A stretch of DNA of 37,145 nucleotides from Pseudorhodobacter antarcticus (GCA_945862435.1 CAMAXX010000027.1:1-37145), one strand, 5' to 3'; counted from the stretch's first letter, positions 7,885 to 15,533 are shown. Notes: a model not told the origin generated them from the letters alone. Translations and numbers: made by a program.

Positions 7885-8403
7885 ATGCCACAGCTTGATC
7901 TGATCTGCGTGGGGGCGATTGCAGGCTCTTATGGCGTCGCTGGCGAGGCGCGCATCAAAAGCTTTTGCGCGGAACCCAGCGCGATCGGCGATTACGGCCC
8001 GCTGTTTTCCGAAGATGGGTCTAAGACATTTCTCATAACCTTGACCCGCCCTGTGACGGGCGGTTTTGGCGCGCGGATTGCGGGGGTTGCCACCAAAGAA
8101 CAGGCGGACGCGCTTCGCGGTGTATCGCTGTTTGCGCCGCGCGCGGTCTTGCCTGCCTTGCCTGATGATGAGTTTTACTATGCCGATCTGATCGGCCTTG
8201 ACGTGGTGGATACGGGCGGCGCGGCGCTGGGCGCGGTGAAGGCGGTGCATAACCACGGCGCGGGGGATATTCTGGAGGTGGGTGTATCGGGCTTGCTGAT
8301 CCCGTTCACCCGTGCGGCGGTGCCGACTGTGGATTTGGCGGCAAGGCGTGTGGTGGTTGACTTGCCCGAGGAACGCGATAGCGATATTGGGGTCGAGGCA
8401 TGA
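7885..8403 (+). CDS. rimM: Ribosome maturation factor RimM
   Basis: A 172-aa RimM, which binds S19 and helps mature the 30S head. The N-terminal domain begins [22 protein letters not shown], the conserved G-x2-GxxGxxGE pattern; the PRC-barrel part follows after [16 protein letters not shown] (about 103-118). The frame extends to 7849, but the ATG at 7885 agrees with the family start. The last base pairs overlap trmD by four bases (ATGA), so rimM and trmD are coupled. Confidence 0.95.
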   Translation: MPQLDLICVGAIAGSYGVAGEARIKSFCAEPSAIGDYGPLFSEDGSKTFLITLTRPVTGGFGARIAGVATKEQADALRGVSLFAPRAVLPALPDDEFYYADLIGLDVVDTGGAALGAVKAVHNHGAGDILEVGVSGLLIPFTRAAVPTVDLAARRVVVDLPEERDSDIGVEA

Positions 8404-9227
8404 GCGCGGATACCGCCGATACTTCTGGCGCGCCAACACGCAGTCACGGGCGCATATCCGTCCGCCCCAGCCTGAAACCGCGCGATCTGATGGAAGACCC
8501 GCTTGTGCAAAAAGGCGCGTGGCGGGCCAAGATTATCACGCTGTTTCCAGATGCGTTTCCGGGGGTGCTGGGGCTGTCACTGGTGGGCAAAGCGCTGGAT
8601 ATGGGCCTATGGGCGCTGGAGTGTTTGGATTTGCGAGAGCATGGGCAGGGCCGCCACCGCGATGTCGATGACACGCCCGCGGGCGGCGGCGCGGGCATGG
8701 TGCTGCGGGCCGATGTGCTGGAATTGGCGCTGAACGCGGCGGCGGCGGATACACCGCGCGATGTGAACCGCTGGCCTGTGATTTACCTATCGCCGCGCGG
8801 GCGGCCGATGAACCAAGCCACGGCGCGGCGTTTGGCTGCGTGTGACGGGGTCACGCTGCTGTGCGGGCGGTTTGAGGGGGTGGATCAGCGGGTGCTGGAT
8901 CATTTCGATATCGAGGAAATATCCCTTGGCGATTTCGTAATGACGGGGGGCGAGATTGCAGCCCAAGCGCTGATTGATTCTGTGGTGCGCCTGCTGCCCA
9001 ATGTGTTGGGCAATGCGGAATCTGCTGTAGAAGAAAGCTTTTCCGACGGGCTGCTGGAGCATCCGCAGTATACTCGCCCAGCGGTGTGGCAGGGGCGAGA
9101 GATTCCCTCCGTGCTGACATCGGGCAACCATGCCGAGGTGGCGAAGTGGCGGAAGGCTCAGGCCGAGGAAGTGACCAAGGTGCGGCGGCCCGATTTGTGG
9201 GCGGCTTGGATGAGAAGAAAGGGTTAG
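8400..9227 (+). CDS. trmD: tRNA (guanine37-N1)-methyltransferase TrmD
   Basis: A 275-aa SPOUT-class enzyme that methylates G37 of tRNAs with S-adenosylmethionine and prevents +1 frameshifts. The core starts near residue 41 ([17 protein letters not shown]). Conserved segments are [13 protein letters not shown] (89-101), the knot strands [11 protein letters not shown] and [13 protein letters not shown], and [14 protein letters not shown]. The first 40 residues, including [15 protein letters not shown], form an extension absent from E. coli TrmD but usual in Rhodobacterales. The start overlaps the rimM stop. The stop overlaps the stop of a convergent BrnA-like gene. In most relatives rplS follows directly; here it is 1.6 kb away. 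Confidence 0.97.
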   Translation: MSADTADTSGAPTRSHGRISVRPSLKPRDLMEDPLVQKGAWRAKIITLFPDAFPGVLGLSLVGKALDMGLWALECLDLREHGQGRHRDVDDTPAGGGAGMVLRADVLELALNAAAADTPRDVNRWPVIYLSPRGRPMNQATARRLAACDGVTLLCGRFEGVDQRVLDHFDIEEISLGDFVMTGGEIAAQALIDSVVRLLPNVLGNAESAVEESFSDGLLEHPQYTRPAVWQGREIPSVLTSGNHAEVAKWRKAQAEEVTKVRRPDLWAAWMRRKG

Positions 9228-9472
9228 GGCAAATCCGCCGCCTTGCGCAGGGCGGCGTTGATGCGGCTTTGCCAGCCTGATCCCTGAGCTTTGAACGCCG
9301 CAAGTACATCAGCATCCAGCCGAATGGTGGTGGAAACTTTCGGAGTGGCCGCGCGCGGGCGACCGCGCTGGATGGTAGCAGCTGCCATCTTCGCCGCCCA
9401 GTAGGGGGTGGTTAGGTCGGGGATGTCGTCGTCGAAGTCGTCGTCGGATGGGGCGTGTTGGGTTGATTGCAT
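9224..9472 (-). CDS. BrnA-like antitoxin family protein, orphan
   Basis: An 82-aa acidic-then-basic protein with the BrnA module at residues 45-78: PKVSTTIRLDADVLAAF, then WQSRINAALRKA, preceded by a GRPRA linker. The first 25 residues are strongly acidic (DDDFDDDIPD). A GTG at 9499 would add nine residues; I prefer the ATG at 9472. No BrnT toxin gene is adjacent: upstream on this strand is the divergent methyltransferase. Its stop overlaps that of trmD. A TATAAT box (9507-9512) and a palindrome across the expected start of transcription (9491-9505) suggest autorepression, as known for BrnA. Confidence 0.75.
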   Translation of the reverse strand: MQSTQHAPSDDDFDDDIPDLTTPYWAAKMAAATIQRGRPRAATPKVSTTIRLDADVLAAFKAQGSGWQSRINAALRKAADLP

Positions 9473-9490
9473 CAGTTTCACTCGTTCTTT

Positions 9491-9512
9491 GTAAAGCACT
9501 TTTACAATTATA
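9491..9512 (-). promoter_or_regulatory. Promoter -10 box and possible operator of the BrnA-like gene
   Basis: On the minus strand a perfect TATAAT (9507-9512) is followed at once by GTAAA-N5-TTTAC (9491-9505), a dyad that would span the transcription start. The -35 region is weak. Arms are only five bases, so the operator is a suggestion supported by its position. Confidence 0.4.
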
Positions 9513-9553
9513 TCAGGGATTCCAAAGCTAATCTATCTCGTCTACAGAACGTC

Positions 9554-10174
9554 ATGGCACAAAACACCTCACACGCAGTCATGTCGCAACGGACGGAACC
9601 TAGCGATAGTCCAGATGATTTCCCTACCCCACCATGGGCGACAAGAGCATTATTGCGTCATGTGATAGGGCATCAATCACTCGCGGAGATGTCTTGTCTA
9701 GAACCTGCTTGTGGTCGGGGCTACATGAGCCGTCCACTTTCTGAGACATTTAGGTTAGTCGAAGCTTATGATGCTTACGATTATGGCCAAACAGCAAAGC
9801 GCGATTTTTTGGAATATCCCTACGACGATAACTCATTCGACTGGGTCATCACTAATCCGCCATTTAGGTTGGCGAGCGAGTTCGTATTGCGCTCCCTTCC
9901 GATAGCGCGCTTTGGTGTTGCCATTTTCGCTCGAACAGTTTTCTTGGAAAGTTCAGGACGATACGAGGCAATCTTTCGCAACACCCCGCCCACGATTTTC
10001 GCGCAATTCGTGGAGAGGGTGCCCCTAGTGAAAGGGCGCGTGGATCAAAAAGCATCAACTGCAACAGGATATGCTTGGTTTGTTTGGATAAAGAATTTCA
10101 ACGCCGCAAAGACCCAATTACAGTGGATACCACCATCGCGAAAAATCTTGGAATTATCGCAGGACTACAACTAG
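9554..10174 (+). CDS. Orphan DNA methyltransferase, probably N6-adenine type
   Basis: A class I SAM-dependent methyltransferase of about 206 aa. It shows a phage-type start DDFPTPPWATRALLRHV, motif I LEPACGRGYMS, an acidic residue after the next strand (VEAYDAYDYG), and motif IV TNPPF, the amino-methyltransferase catalytic tetrad. No restriction endonuclease or separate specificity subunit lies nearby, so it would be solitary. The frame is open from 9467; I take ATG 9554, with 9581 as alternative, as neither has a clear ribosome-binding site. GC content is lower and patchy (42% in one line counted). Its stop overlaps that of the convergent HTH gene. Prophage-like origin is inferred. Confidence 0.75.
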   Translation: MAQNTSHAVMSQRTEPSDSPDDFPTPPWATRALLRHVIGHQSLAEMSCLEPACGRGYMSRPLSETFRLVEAYDAYDYGQTAKRDFLEYPYDDNSFDWVITNPPFRLASEFVLRSLPIARFGVAIFARTVFLESSGRYEAIFRNTPPTIFAQFVERVPLVKGRVDQKASTATGYAWFVWIKNFNAAKTQLQWIPPSRKILELSQDYN

Positions 10175-10497
10175 TTTTCGTGCTTGCTATATCTATCCAA
10201 CCCAGCCTGTAGTTCCTTCAGTGCGGTTGCGGGATCACCTGAGTCAAGTGCAGCAACTGCCTTTTCCACATACGCACGCAGGATCTTCCCTTTCTTTCCT
10301 GGAGGGCCTTTCGGTATCTTGGCCAGATCACTTTGAGCGGCAGCAGTAACTTGCGGGTATTTTTCTGCCAATTCCGTGGATGCCACTCGCCCTTGATTTA
10401 CCGCGAACCAAGCTGCAATGTCGTCACTGTCATCGCCGCGGTTTTTCATAGCCAAAACTAGGCTTACATCGTGATTGGTGAGTGTATAACTTGGCAT
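10171..10497 (-). CDS. Small helix-turn-helix protein of unknown function
   Basis: A 108-aa protein with a predicted N-terminal helix-turn-helix: VSLVLAMKNRGDDSDDIAAWFAVNQGRV (about 11-38), the DIAAWFxVNQGRV core being frequent in small alphaproteobacterial proteins of mobile regions. The middle is Lys/Gly-rich (KGPPGKKGKILRAYVEKAV) and the C-terminus helical. No catalytic motif is visible. The gene shares its terminal bases with the methyltransferase. An inverted repeat upstream (10516-10543) may be its binding site. DNA binding is inference from the HTH pattern. Confidence 0.65.
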   Translation of the reverse strand: MPSYTLTNHDVSLVLAMKNRGDDSDDIAAWFAVNQGRVASTELAEKYPQVTAAAQSDLAKIPKGPPGKKGKILRAYVEKAVAALDSGDPATALKELQAGLDRYSKHEN

Positions 10498-10515
10498 GAT
10501 GATTACCGTTTCTTT

Positions 10516-10543
10516 AAGGGTTACAAGTTTTACTCTAACCCTT
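10516..10543 (-). promoter_or_regulatory. Inverted repeat upstream of the HTH gene, possible operator
   Basis: AAGGGTTA (10516-10523) and TAACCCTT (10536-10543) are perfect 8-base inverted arms with centres 20 bases apart, about two helical turns, as expected for a dimeric regulator. The repeat begins 19 bases before the HTH start codon and ends 30 bases before the -35 box of the divergent rplS promoter, so it could affect both. Confidence 0.5.
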
Positions 10544-10573
10544 ACACGCGTTAGTTGTCAAACGAAGCCCCCC

Positions 10574-10602
10574 TTGACCCCCGCCCCCCATCCCCCTATA
10601 CG
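10574..10602 (+). promoter_or_regulatory. Sigma-70-type promoter for rplS-rpmE
   Basis: TTGACC (10574-10579), 17 bases, TATACG (10597-10602). The C-rich surroundings match the ffh promoter closely. The transcript would start near 10609 and have a leader of about 200 bases before rplS. Confidence 0.7.
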
Positions 10603-10805
10603 CACCCCGTCTGGGGCTTTTGCCTATCAGGCCTGATTCTGTATTGTTTGGCCCTGTTGCTTTGGTGGGGTTGCGGCAAACGGGTCAGTCATCAAGAAGC
10701 TGCCGTTATCTGGGGCGGAGTGGGCGTTGCCCGCGATCCGATCAAAGACCCAAGCTCTGGCGCGGCATTATGTCGGGGATAACCCCGCTGCAAAAAGGAT
10801 ATGCG
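10603..10805 (+). promoter_or_regulatory. Untranslated leader of rplS with two small hairpins
   Basis: The stretch from 10498 to 10805 (about 300 bases) has no convincing gene; it holds the operator-like repeat, the promoter and this leader. CCCC (10605-10608) and GGGG (10613-10616) followed by CTTTT form a small hairpin near the expected 5' end. CGGGG (10774-10778) and CCCCG (10783-10787) form a hairpin that ends six bases before the AAAGGA site of rplS. A role in control of L19 translation is possible but unproven. Confidence 0.35.
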
Positions 10806-11180
10806 ATGAACTTAATCGCCCAACTGGAAGCCGAACAAATTGCGGCTTTGAACAAGACCATCCCAGATTTCAAGGCTGGGGATACCATCCGCGTTGGCTA
10901 CAAAGTCACCGAAGGCACCCGTTCGCGCGTGCAGAATTACGAAGGCGTTGTTATTGCGCGCAAAGGCGGGGCGACCATTTCGGCAAGCTTCACAGTGCGC
11001 AAAATCTCGTTCGGCGAGGGTGTCGAGCGCGTGTTCCCGCTGTATTCGACCAACATCGCCACCATCGAGGTTGTGCGCCGTGGCCGTGTGCGCCGCGCCA
11101 AGCTGTATTACCTGCGCGATCGTCGCGGTAAATCGGCGCGTATTGTCGAAGACACCACTTACAAAGCGATGGAAGAATAG
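10806..11180 (+). CDS. rplS: 50S ribosomal protein L19
   Basis: A 124-aa L19 of the large subunit, located at the interface with the small subunit. Family blocks are clear: [52 protein letters not shown] and a basic end [25 protein letters not shown] lies six bases before the ATG. It is usually the last gene of rpsP-rimM-trmD-rplS; here it has been separated from trmD and has its own promoter and leader. rpmE follows after 12 bases. Confidence 0.97.
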   Translation: MNLIAQLEAEQIAALNKTIPDFKAGDTIRVGYKVTEGTRSRVQNYEGVVIARKGGATISASFTVRKISFGEGVERVFPLYSTNIATIEVVRRGRVRRAKLYYLRDRRGKSARIVEDTTYKAMEE

Positions 11181-11192
11181 GAGCGCGGGGCC

Positions 11193-11414
11193 ATGAAAGC
11201 AGATACACATCCCGATTACCACATGATCGACGTCAAAATGACGGACGGCACCGTGTTTCAAACCAAAACCACTTGGGGCAAAGAAGGCGACCAAATGGCG
11301 CTGGATATCGACCCCTTGGCGCACCCCGCATGGACTGGCGGCAATGCTAAGTTGATGGACACGGGCGGCCGCGTTTCTAAATTCAAGAACAAATACGCAG
11401 GTTTGGGGTTCTGA
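11193..11414 (+). CDS. rpmE: 50S ribosomal protein L31
   Basis: A 73-aa L31 with [15 protein letters not shown] at the start and HPAWTGG plus [16 protein letters not shown] at the end. It lacks the four cysteines of zinc-binding L31, so it is a C-minus form, as is normal for Rhodobacterales. TAGGAG lies before the ATG. It is co-transcribed with rplS and followed by a strong hairpin. Confidence 0.96.
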   Translation: MKADTHPDYHMIDVKMTDGTVFQTKTTWGKEGDQMALDIDPLAHPAWTGGNAKLMDTGGRVSKFKNKYAGLGF

Positions 11415-11454
11415 TCCCAACTGCTTTGATTTTGCCATAATTATGGTTTATGCA

Positions 11455-11480
11455 AGGGCGTACCGCAAGGTGCGCCCTTT
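11455..11480 (+). terminator. GNRA-loop hairpin after rpmE
   Basis: AGGGCGTACC (11455-11464) pairs along its whole length with GGTGCGCCCT (11469-11478), with one G-T pair, around the tetraloop GCAA, and is followed by TT. The outer TGCA bases can extend it. It should end the rplS-rpmE transcript. It stops 26 bases before mipZ, so it could also be part of the mipZ leader. Confidence 0.75.
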
Positions 11481-11503
11481 GCACTGCAAGTTCGAGGAAC
11501 GAC

Positions 11504-12313
11504 ATGGCCCATATCATTGTGGTTGGAAACGAAAAAGGCGGGTCGGGCAAATCGACAACGGCCATGCATGTGGCCACTGCGCTGGTGCGTATGGGCAAGC
11601 AGGTGGGCGCACTTGACCTTGACCTGCGCCAACGATCATTTGCGCGCTACGTCGAAAACCGCGAGGGCTATATGGCGCGCGCGGGGCAGGCCTTGCCAAG
11701 CCCGAATTATATCTCGTTGCCCGAATTTGAACCTGCAAAGCTGGACCCAGGTGAAAACCCCTTTGACCAGCGCCTTGGCGCGGCGATGGCGCAGTTGCAG
11801 GCCACATCTGATTTTATCGTGATCGATTGTCCTGGCAGCCATACGAGGCTCTCCCAAGTGGCACATTCGCTGGCCGATACGCTCATCACCCCGATGAATG
11901 ACAGCTTTGTCGATTTCGATTTGCTCGCAAAGCTAGACCCTGAAACGGGCGCGGTGCTGGGCCCGTCGATTTACGCCGAAATGGTGTGGAATGCGCGCCA
12001 GTTGCGCGCGCAGGCAGGGCGTGCGCCGATTGATTGGATTGTGCTGCGCAACCGTCTTGGCGCGCAGCAAATGCACAACAAGCGCAAGGTGGGCGAGGCG
12101 CTGACCGATTTGTCCAAGCGGATTGGCTTTCGCACGGCGGCGGGCTTTTCCGAACGGGTTATCTTCCGCGAGTTGTTCCCGCGCGGGCTGACCTTGCTGG
12201 ATTTGAAGGATATGGGCGTGGACACGCTGAATATGTCGAACATCGCCGCGCGGCAGGAATTGCGCGACATGATGAAAACATTGAACCTGCCGAATGTGGC
12301 GGTGGATTTCTAA
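11504..12313 (+). CDS. mipZ: Division-plane positioning ATPase MipZ (ParA family)
   Basis: A 269-aa deviant-Walker P-loop ATPase. The GNEKGGSGKST motif (8-18) and the LDLDLRQRSFARYVENR segment, followed by a D-x-PG strand (VIDCPGSHTRLS), match MipZ of alphaproteobacteria. MipZ forms gradients from ParB-bound origins and inhibits FtsZ assembly near the poles, so that division occurs at mid-cell. The frame opens at 11450, but ATG 11504 with GAGGAA nearby is the family start. It is not near parAB, as is usual. matB follows after 15 bases and may be co-transcribed. Confidence 0.88.
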   Translation: MAHIIVVGNEKGGSGKSTTAMHVATALVRMGKQVGALDLDLRQRSFARYVENREGYMARAGQALPSPNYISLPEFEPAKLDPGENPFDQRLGAAMAQLQATSDFIVIDCPGSHTRLSQVAHSLADTLITPMNDSFVDFDLLAKLDPETGAVLGPSIYAEMVWNARQLRAQAGRAPIDWIVLRNRLGAQQMHNKRKVGEALTDLSKRIGFRTAAGFSERVIFRELFPRGLTLLDLKDMGVDTLNMSNIAARQELRDMMKTLNLPNVAVDF

Positions 12314-12328
12314 GGCTGGCGCAAACGC

Positions 12329-13834
12329 ATGGCGAACTGGCTGTATGACGCGCTGTTTGCGCCGCTGGCGGGGCGGCACGCAGCGTTTTTGTACCTGCCT
12401 GATGGGGCGGCGGTTTCGGGCGCTAAGTTTCACGATATGATTGCCGAACTGGGTGCAGCGCTGCGCGCGGCGGGGGTGGCCAAGGGCGACCGCGTGGCGG
12501 TGCAGGCGGGCAAATCGCCACAGGCTTTGGCGATATATGCAGCCTGCGTTTCTATTGGTGCGGTCTATTTGCCGCTGAACCCCGCCTATACCCCTGCCGA
12601 AGTGGATTATTTCGTCGGCAACGCTGTGCCGCGTTTGTTTTTCTGCGATCCCAGCGCGCGCGGCACGCTGGCCCCTATTGCTGCGCGGCATGGGGCAAGG
12701 CTGGAGACATTGGCGGCGGATGGCACTGCCAGCCTGCCCTTGATCGGCGGCGTTGGTTTCACCCCCACCCCCTGCACGGGCGCGGATTTGGCGGCGATAT
12801 TGTATACATCGGGCACAACAGGGCGCAGTAAGGGGGCGATGCTAAGCCACGACAACCTGTTGTCGAACGCGCAGGTTTTGGCTGATTTATGGCGGTTCAC
12901 GGCGGGCGATGTGCTGCTGCATGCCTTGCCCATATTCCACACGCACGGGCTGTTTGTGGCCACGAATACAGTGCTGGCGGCGGGGGCAAGTATGATATTT
13001 CTGCCCAGTTTTGATGTGCCGCAGGTGCTGGCCGCTTTGCCGCAATCGACTGTCATGATGGGCGTGCCTACCTTTTACACACGCCTTTTGGACAGCCCTG
13101 CCCTTACCCGTGATCTGGCGGCGCATATGCGGCTGTTCGTCTCGGGCTCTGCACCTTTGTTGGCTGAAACCCATGCGGCGTTTAAGGAGCGCACGGGTCA
13201 TGCGATTTTGGAACGCTATGGCATGACGGAAACCAATATGAACACCACGAACCCCTATGATGGGGCGCGGCGGGCGGGGACGGTGGGGATGCCGCTGCCG
13301 GGGGTGGAATTGCAGATTATGGATGGGGCGGCGGTTTTGCCCCAAAGTGCGATTGGCATGATTACGGTGCGCGGGCCAAATGTGTTTGGCGGCTATTGGC
13401 AAATGCCTGAAAAGACCGCCGAGGAGTTGTCGGCGGATGGTTGGTTTAGCACGGGCGATTTGGGGATGATCGACGATTTGGGCTATGTTCAGATTGTGGG
13501 CCGCGCCAAAGACCTGATCATTTCGGGCGGGTTTAATGTTTACCCCAAAGAGGTGGAATTGCTGCTGGACGCCGCCCAAGGGGTTTTGGAAAGCGCAGTC
13601 ATAGGGCTGCCGCACCCTGATTTTGGGGAGGCGGTTTTTGCTGTGCTGACGGCGCATAAGGGCGCTGATTTGGACGTGGGCGCGGTGCTGGCCAGCCTTG
13701 GCGGGCAGATCGCAAAGTTCAAACAGCCCAAAGGCGCGGTTGTAGTGTCAGACTTGCCGCGCAATGCGATGGGCAAGGTGCAAAAGGCGGAGCTGCGCAA
13801 GGCTTATGGCGATTGGTTTTCCAAATCGTCCTGA
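12329..13834 (+). CDS. matB: Malonyl-CoA synthetase (malonate-CoA ligase)
   Basis: A 501-aa ANL-superfamily adenylating enzyme. P-loop-like YTSGTTGRSKG (159-169), the ERYGMTETNMNTTNPY motif, and the hinge GWFSTGDLG with IISGGFNVYPKEVE are present, with the catalytic lysine in RNAMGKVQK near the end. The TETNMNT-NPY and PTFYTRLL segments fit MatB better than fatty acyl-CoA ligases. It would make malonyl-CoA from malonate, CoA and ATP; a malonyl-CoA decarboxylase gene, often adjacent, is not in the window. Its end overlaps the convergent ArsR gene by 31 bases. Confidence 0.82.
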   Translation: MANWLYDALFAPLAGRHAAFLYLPDGAAVSGAKFHDMIAELGAALRAAGVAKGDRVAVQAGKSPQALAIYAACVSIGAVYLPLNPAYTPAEVDYFVGNAVPRLFFCDPSARGTLAPIAARHGARLETLAADGTASLPLIGGVGFTPTPCTGADLAAILYTSGTTGRSKGAMLSHDNLLSNAQVLADLWRFTAGDVLLHALPIFHTHGLFVATNTVLAAGASMIFLPSFDVPQVLAALPQSTVMMGVPTFYTRLLDSPALTRDLAAHMRLFVSGSAPLLAETHAAFKERTGHAILERYGMTETNMNTTNPYDGARRAGTVGMPLPGVELQIMDGAAVLPQSAIGMITVRGPNVFGGYWQMPEKTAEELSADGWFSTGDLGMIDDLGYVQIVGRAKDLIISGGFNVYPKEVELLLDAAQGVLESAVIGLPHPDFGEAVFAVLTAHKGADLDVGAVLASLGGQIAKFKQPKGAVVVSDLPRNAMGKVQKAELRKAYGDWFSKSS

Positions 13835-14172
13835 TCGCCCCCCGCATGTCCCAGCGCGTCGCCCGTATCCAAGAACGCCTCAAAAGCGTCTAAATCCATT
13901 ACATCCATTTGGCCAAAGCCTTGCATCCAGACGGATGCCGCGCGCAGGCCCTCTGGTTCCAGCTTGCACCAGATCACACGGCCACGGCGTTCGCGCACGA
14001 TTAGGCCCGCATCGGCCAAAATCCCCAGATGTTTGGATATGGCCGCCAGCGACATTGAAAACGGCGCGGCAACATCGGTGACGGCCATGTCATCTTCCAG
14101 CAGCATTGCCAGAATGGCGCGGCGGGTGGGGTGGGCCAAGGCCGCAAAGATGGCATCAAGTTTTTTGTCCAT
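13804..14172 (-). CDS. ArsR/SmtB-family transcriptional regulator
   Basis: A 122-aa winged-helix repressor: LDAIFAALAHPTRRAILAML (5-24), then DVAAPFSMSLAAISKHLGILADAGLIVRERRGR as the recognition helix and wing. The metal-binding ELCVCDL motif of arsenic sensors is absent, so it belongs to the group that regulates itself and often a START/SRPBCC partner gene; no such partner is visible here. The operator-like dyad and promoter just upstream suggest autorepression and a leaderless mRNA. It overlaps matB tail to tail by 31 bases. Confidence 0.85.
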   Translation of the reverse strand: MDKKLDAIFAALAHPTRRAILAMLLEDDMAVTDVAAPFSMSLAAISKHLGILADAGLIVRERRGRVIWCKLEPEGLRAASVWMQGFGQMDVMDLDAFEAFLDTGDALGHAGGDQDDLENQSP

Positions 14173-14178
14173 GGGGCC

Positions 14179-14218
14179 ACTATGCGAGTGGGAGCGGGGT
14201 CGTCAACCATTTGGTTGA
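14179..14218 (-). promoter_or_regulatory. Promoter and ArsR-type operator of the arsR-like gene
   Basis: The dyad TCAACCA-TT-TGGTTGA (14203-14218) is the kind of site known for this ArsR subgroup. The minus-strand -35 box TTGACG (14201-14206) is inside its edge, with CATAGT (14179-14184) 16 bases further. Only six bases separate the -10 box from the start codon, so the transcript would begin at or next to the ATG. Confidence 0.65.
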
Positions 14219-14318
14219 ATATCCGGGTTTTTCGTTTCTGGCCAATGGGCGCACAATTGCCGCATAGCCAATAAATTTTAACTATTAAATACAACATTTT
14301 ATGATGGAGACGCCTTGC

Positions 14319-14347
14319 TTGACGAACCCGCCCTAGCCCGCTAAACA
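14319..14347 (+). promoter_or_regulatory. Sigma-70-type promoter for the F0 operon
   Basis: TTGACG (14319-14324), 17 bases, TAAACA (14342-14347), followed by AGGAGG and the atpI start at 14374. The AT-rich stretch 14270-14300 upstream may help. Confidence 0.55.
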
Positions 14348-14373
14348 AGCCGAACCTAGGAGGTTGCCGCCCG

Positions 14374-14727
14374 ATGGCAGATCAGGCTGAAGATGAGCGG
14401 CTAAAAGCGCTGGATGCGCGGATAGCTGCCGCCAAAGCCGCAGTCGCAGGGCCGCGTCGCGCGCAAACAGACGGGCACAAGCAGGCCCAACTGGCGTGGC
14501 GTATGGTGATTGAATTGGTGGCCGGTTTGGGCATCGGCTTTGGTATTGGATATGGCTTGGATACCTTGTTGGGAACCCTGCCGATTTTTCTGGTGCTGTT
14601 CATTTTCGCGGGCCTCGCGGCGGGGGTGAAAACCATGCTGCGATCTGCCAGCGAAGCGCAATCCCGCATCGACGCGGGGCAAGATCAGACAAAGGCGGCA
14701 CCCGCCGCAGACGAAAAGGAAGACTAA
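14374..14727 (+). CDS. atpI: ATP synthase protein I
   Basis: A 117-aa membrane protein with two hydrophobic segments (about 46-65 and 69-88: [23 protein letters not shown], then [20 protein letters not shown] written here in two parts), a charged N-terminus and a Lys/Glu-rich tail. AtpI assists assembly of the c-ring and is typically the first gene of the F0 operon, as here. AGGAGG precedes the ATG. The gap to atpB is one base. Confidence 0.9.
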   Translation: MADQAEDERLKALDARIAAAKAAVAGPRRAQTDGHKQAQLAWRMVIELVAGLGIGFGIGYGLDTLLGTLPIFLVLFIFAGLAAGVKTMLRSASEAQSRIDAGQDQTKAAPAADEKED

Positions 14728-14728
14728 G

Positions 14729-15487
14729 GTGGCAGAGACAGCACACGGCGAAGAGGCAGGCGGTTTGGTGTTCCACCCGCTGGATCAGTTCATGGTCAAG
14801 CCGCTGTTTGGCGATGGTCCTATCGAATGGTACACTATCACCAACGTCACCCTGTGGATGGCCCTTGCCGCGGCAGTAATTGTGCTGGTCTTCGCCATCG
14901 GCTCGCGTGGTCGCGCGCTTGTGCCATCGCGCATTCAGTCTGTGGGCGAATTGGCCTATGGCTTCGTTCACAGCATGATCGAAGATGTGACAGGGCATGA
15001 TGGGGTCAAGTATTTCCCTATAATCATGACGCTGTTTTTGTTCATCCTGTCGGCCAATTTACTTGGCCTGCTGCCGATGTCCTTCACCCCCACCTCGCAC
15101 ATTGCCGTATCAGCAGTGCTGGGCTTTGGCGTGTTTTTCTTTGTGACGCTGCTGGGGTTGTATAAACACGGATTGCAATTTCTGGGCATGTTTTGGATGG
15201 CTGATGCGCCGCTGGTGCTGCGCCCGATCATCGCCATCATTGAAGTGATTTCCTATTTTGTGCGCCCCGTCAGCCATTCCATTCGTTTGGCGGGCAACAT
15301 CATGGCCGGTCACGCCGTTATCAAGGTGTTTGCCGGCTTTGCCGCGATCGCTGCGATCAGCCCGGTGTCGGTTATGGCCATCGTTGCAATTTATGGCCTA
15401 GAGGTGCTGGTTGCCTTTATTCAGGCCTATGTTTTCACTATTCTGACCTGCGTCTATCTGAAAGATGCTCTACATCCGGGGCATTAA
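14729..15487 (+). CDS. atpB: ATP synthase F0 subunit a
   Basis: A 252-aa inner-membrane protein that forms the proton half-channels next to the c-ring. The essential arginine is in [14 protein letters not shown] (R186), and the [14 protein letters not shown] and [19 protein letters not shown] segments are typical. The start is GTG at 14729, one base after the atpI stop, with AGGAAG just upstream inside atpI, so translation is likely coupled. Length and about six membrane segments are normal. Confidence 0.96.
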   Translation: MAETAHGEEAGGLVFHPLDQFMVKPLFGDGPIEWYTITNVTLWMALAAAVIVLVFAIGSRGRALVPSRIQSVGELAYGFVHSMIEDVTGHDGVKYFPIIMTLFLFILSANLLGLLPMSFTPTSHIAVSAVLGFGVFFFVTLLGLYKHGLQFLGMFWMADAPLVLRPIIAIIEVISYFVRPVSHSIRLAGNIMAGHAVIKVFAGFAAIAAISPVSVMAIVAIYGLEVLVAFIQAYVFTILTCVYLKDALHPGH

Positions 15488-15533
15488 GGCGCAGGCAGTA
15501 ACCTCTAACCTATTCCATTTGAAGGAGAATATC

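Noticed and set aside
10555..10782. 75-aa frame in front of rplS
   Set aside because: It lies across the rplS promoter and leader and has no family features or ribosome-binding site.
11435..11446. 12-bp palindrome CCATAATTATGG before mipZ
   Set aside because: A short AT-rich palindrome between a stop codon and a terminator; position and length do not support a specific role.
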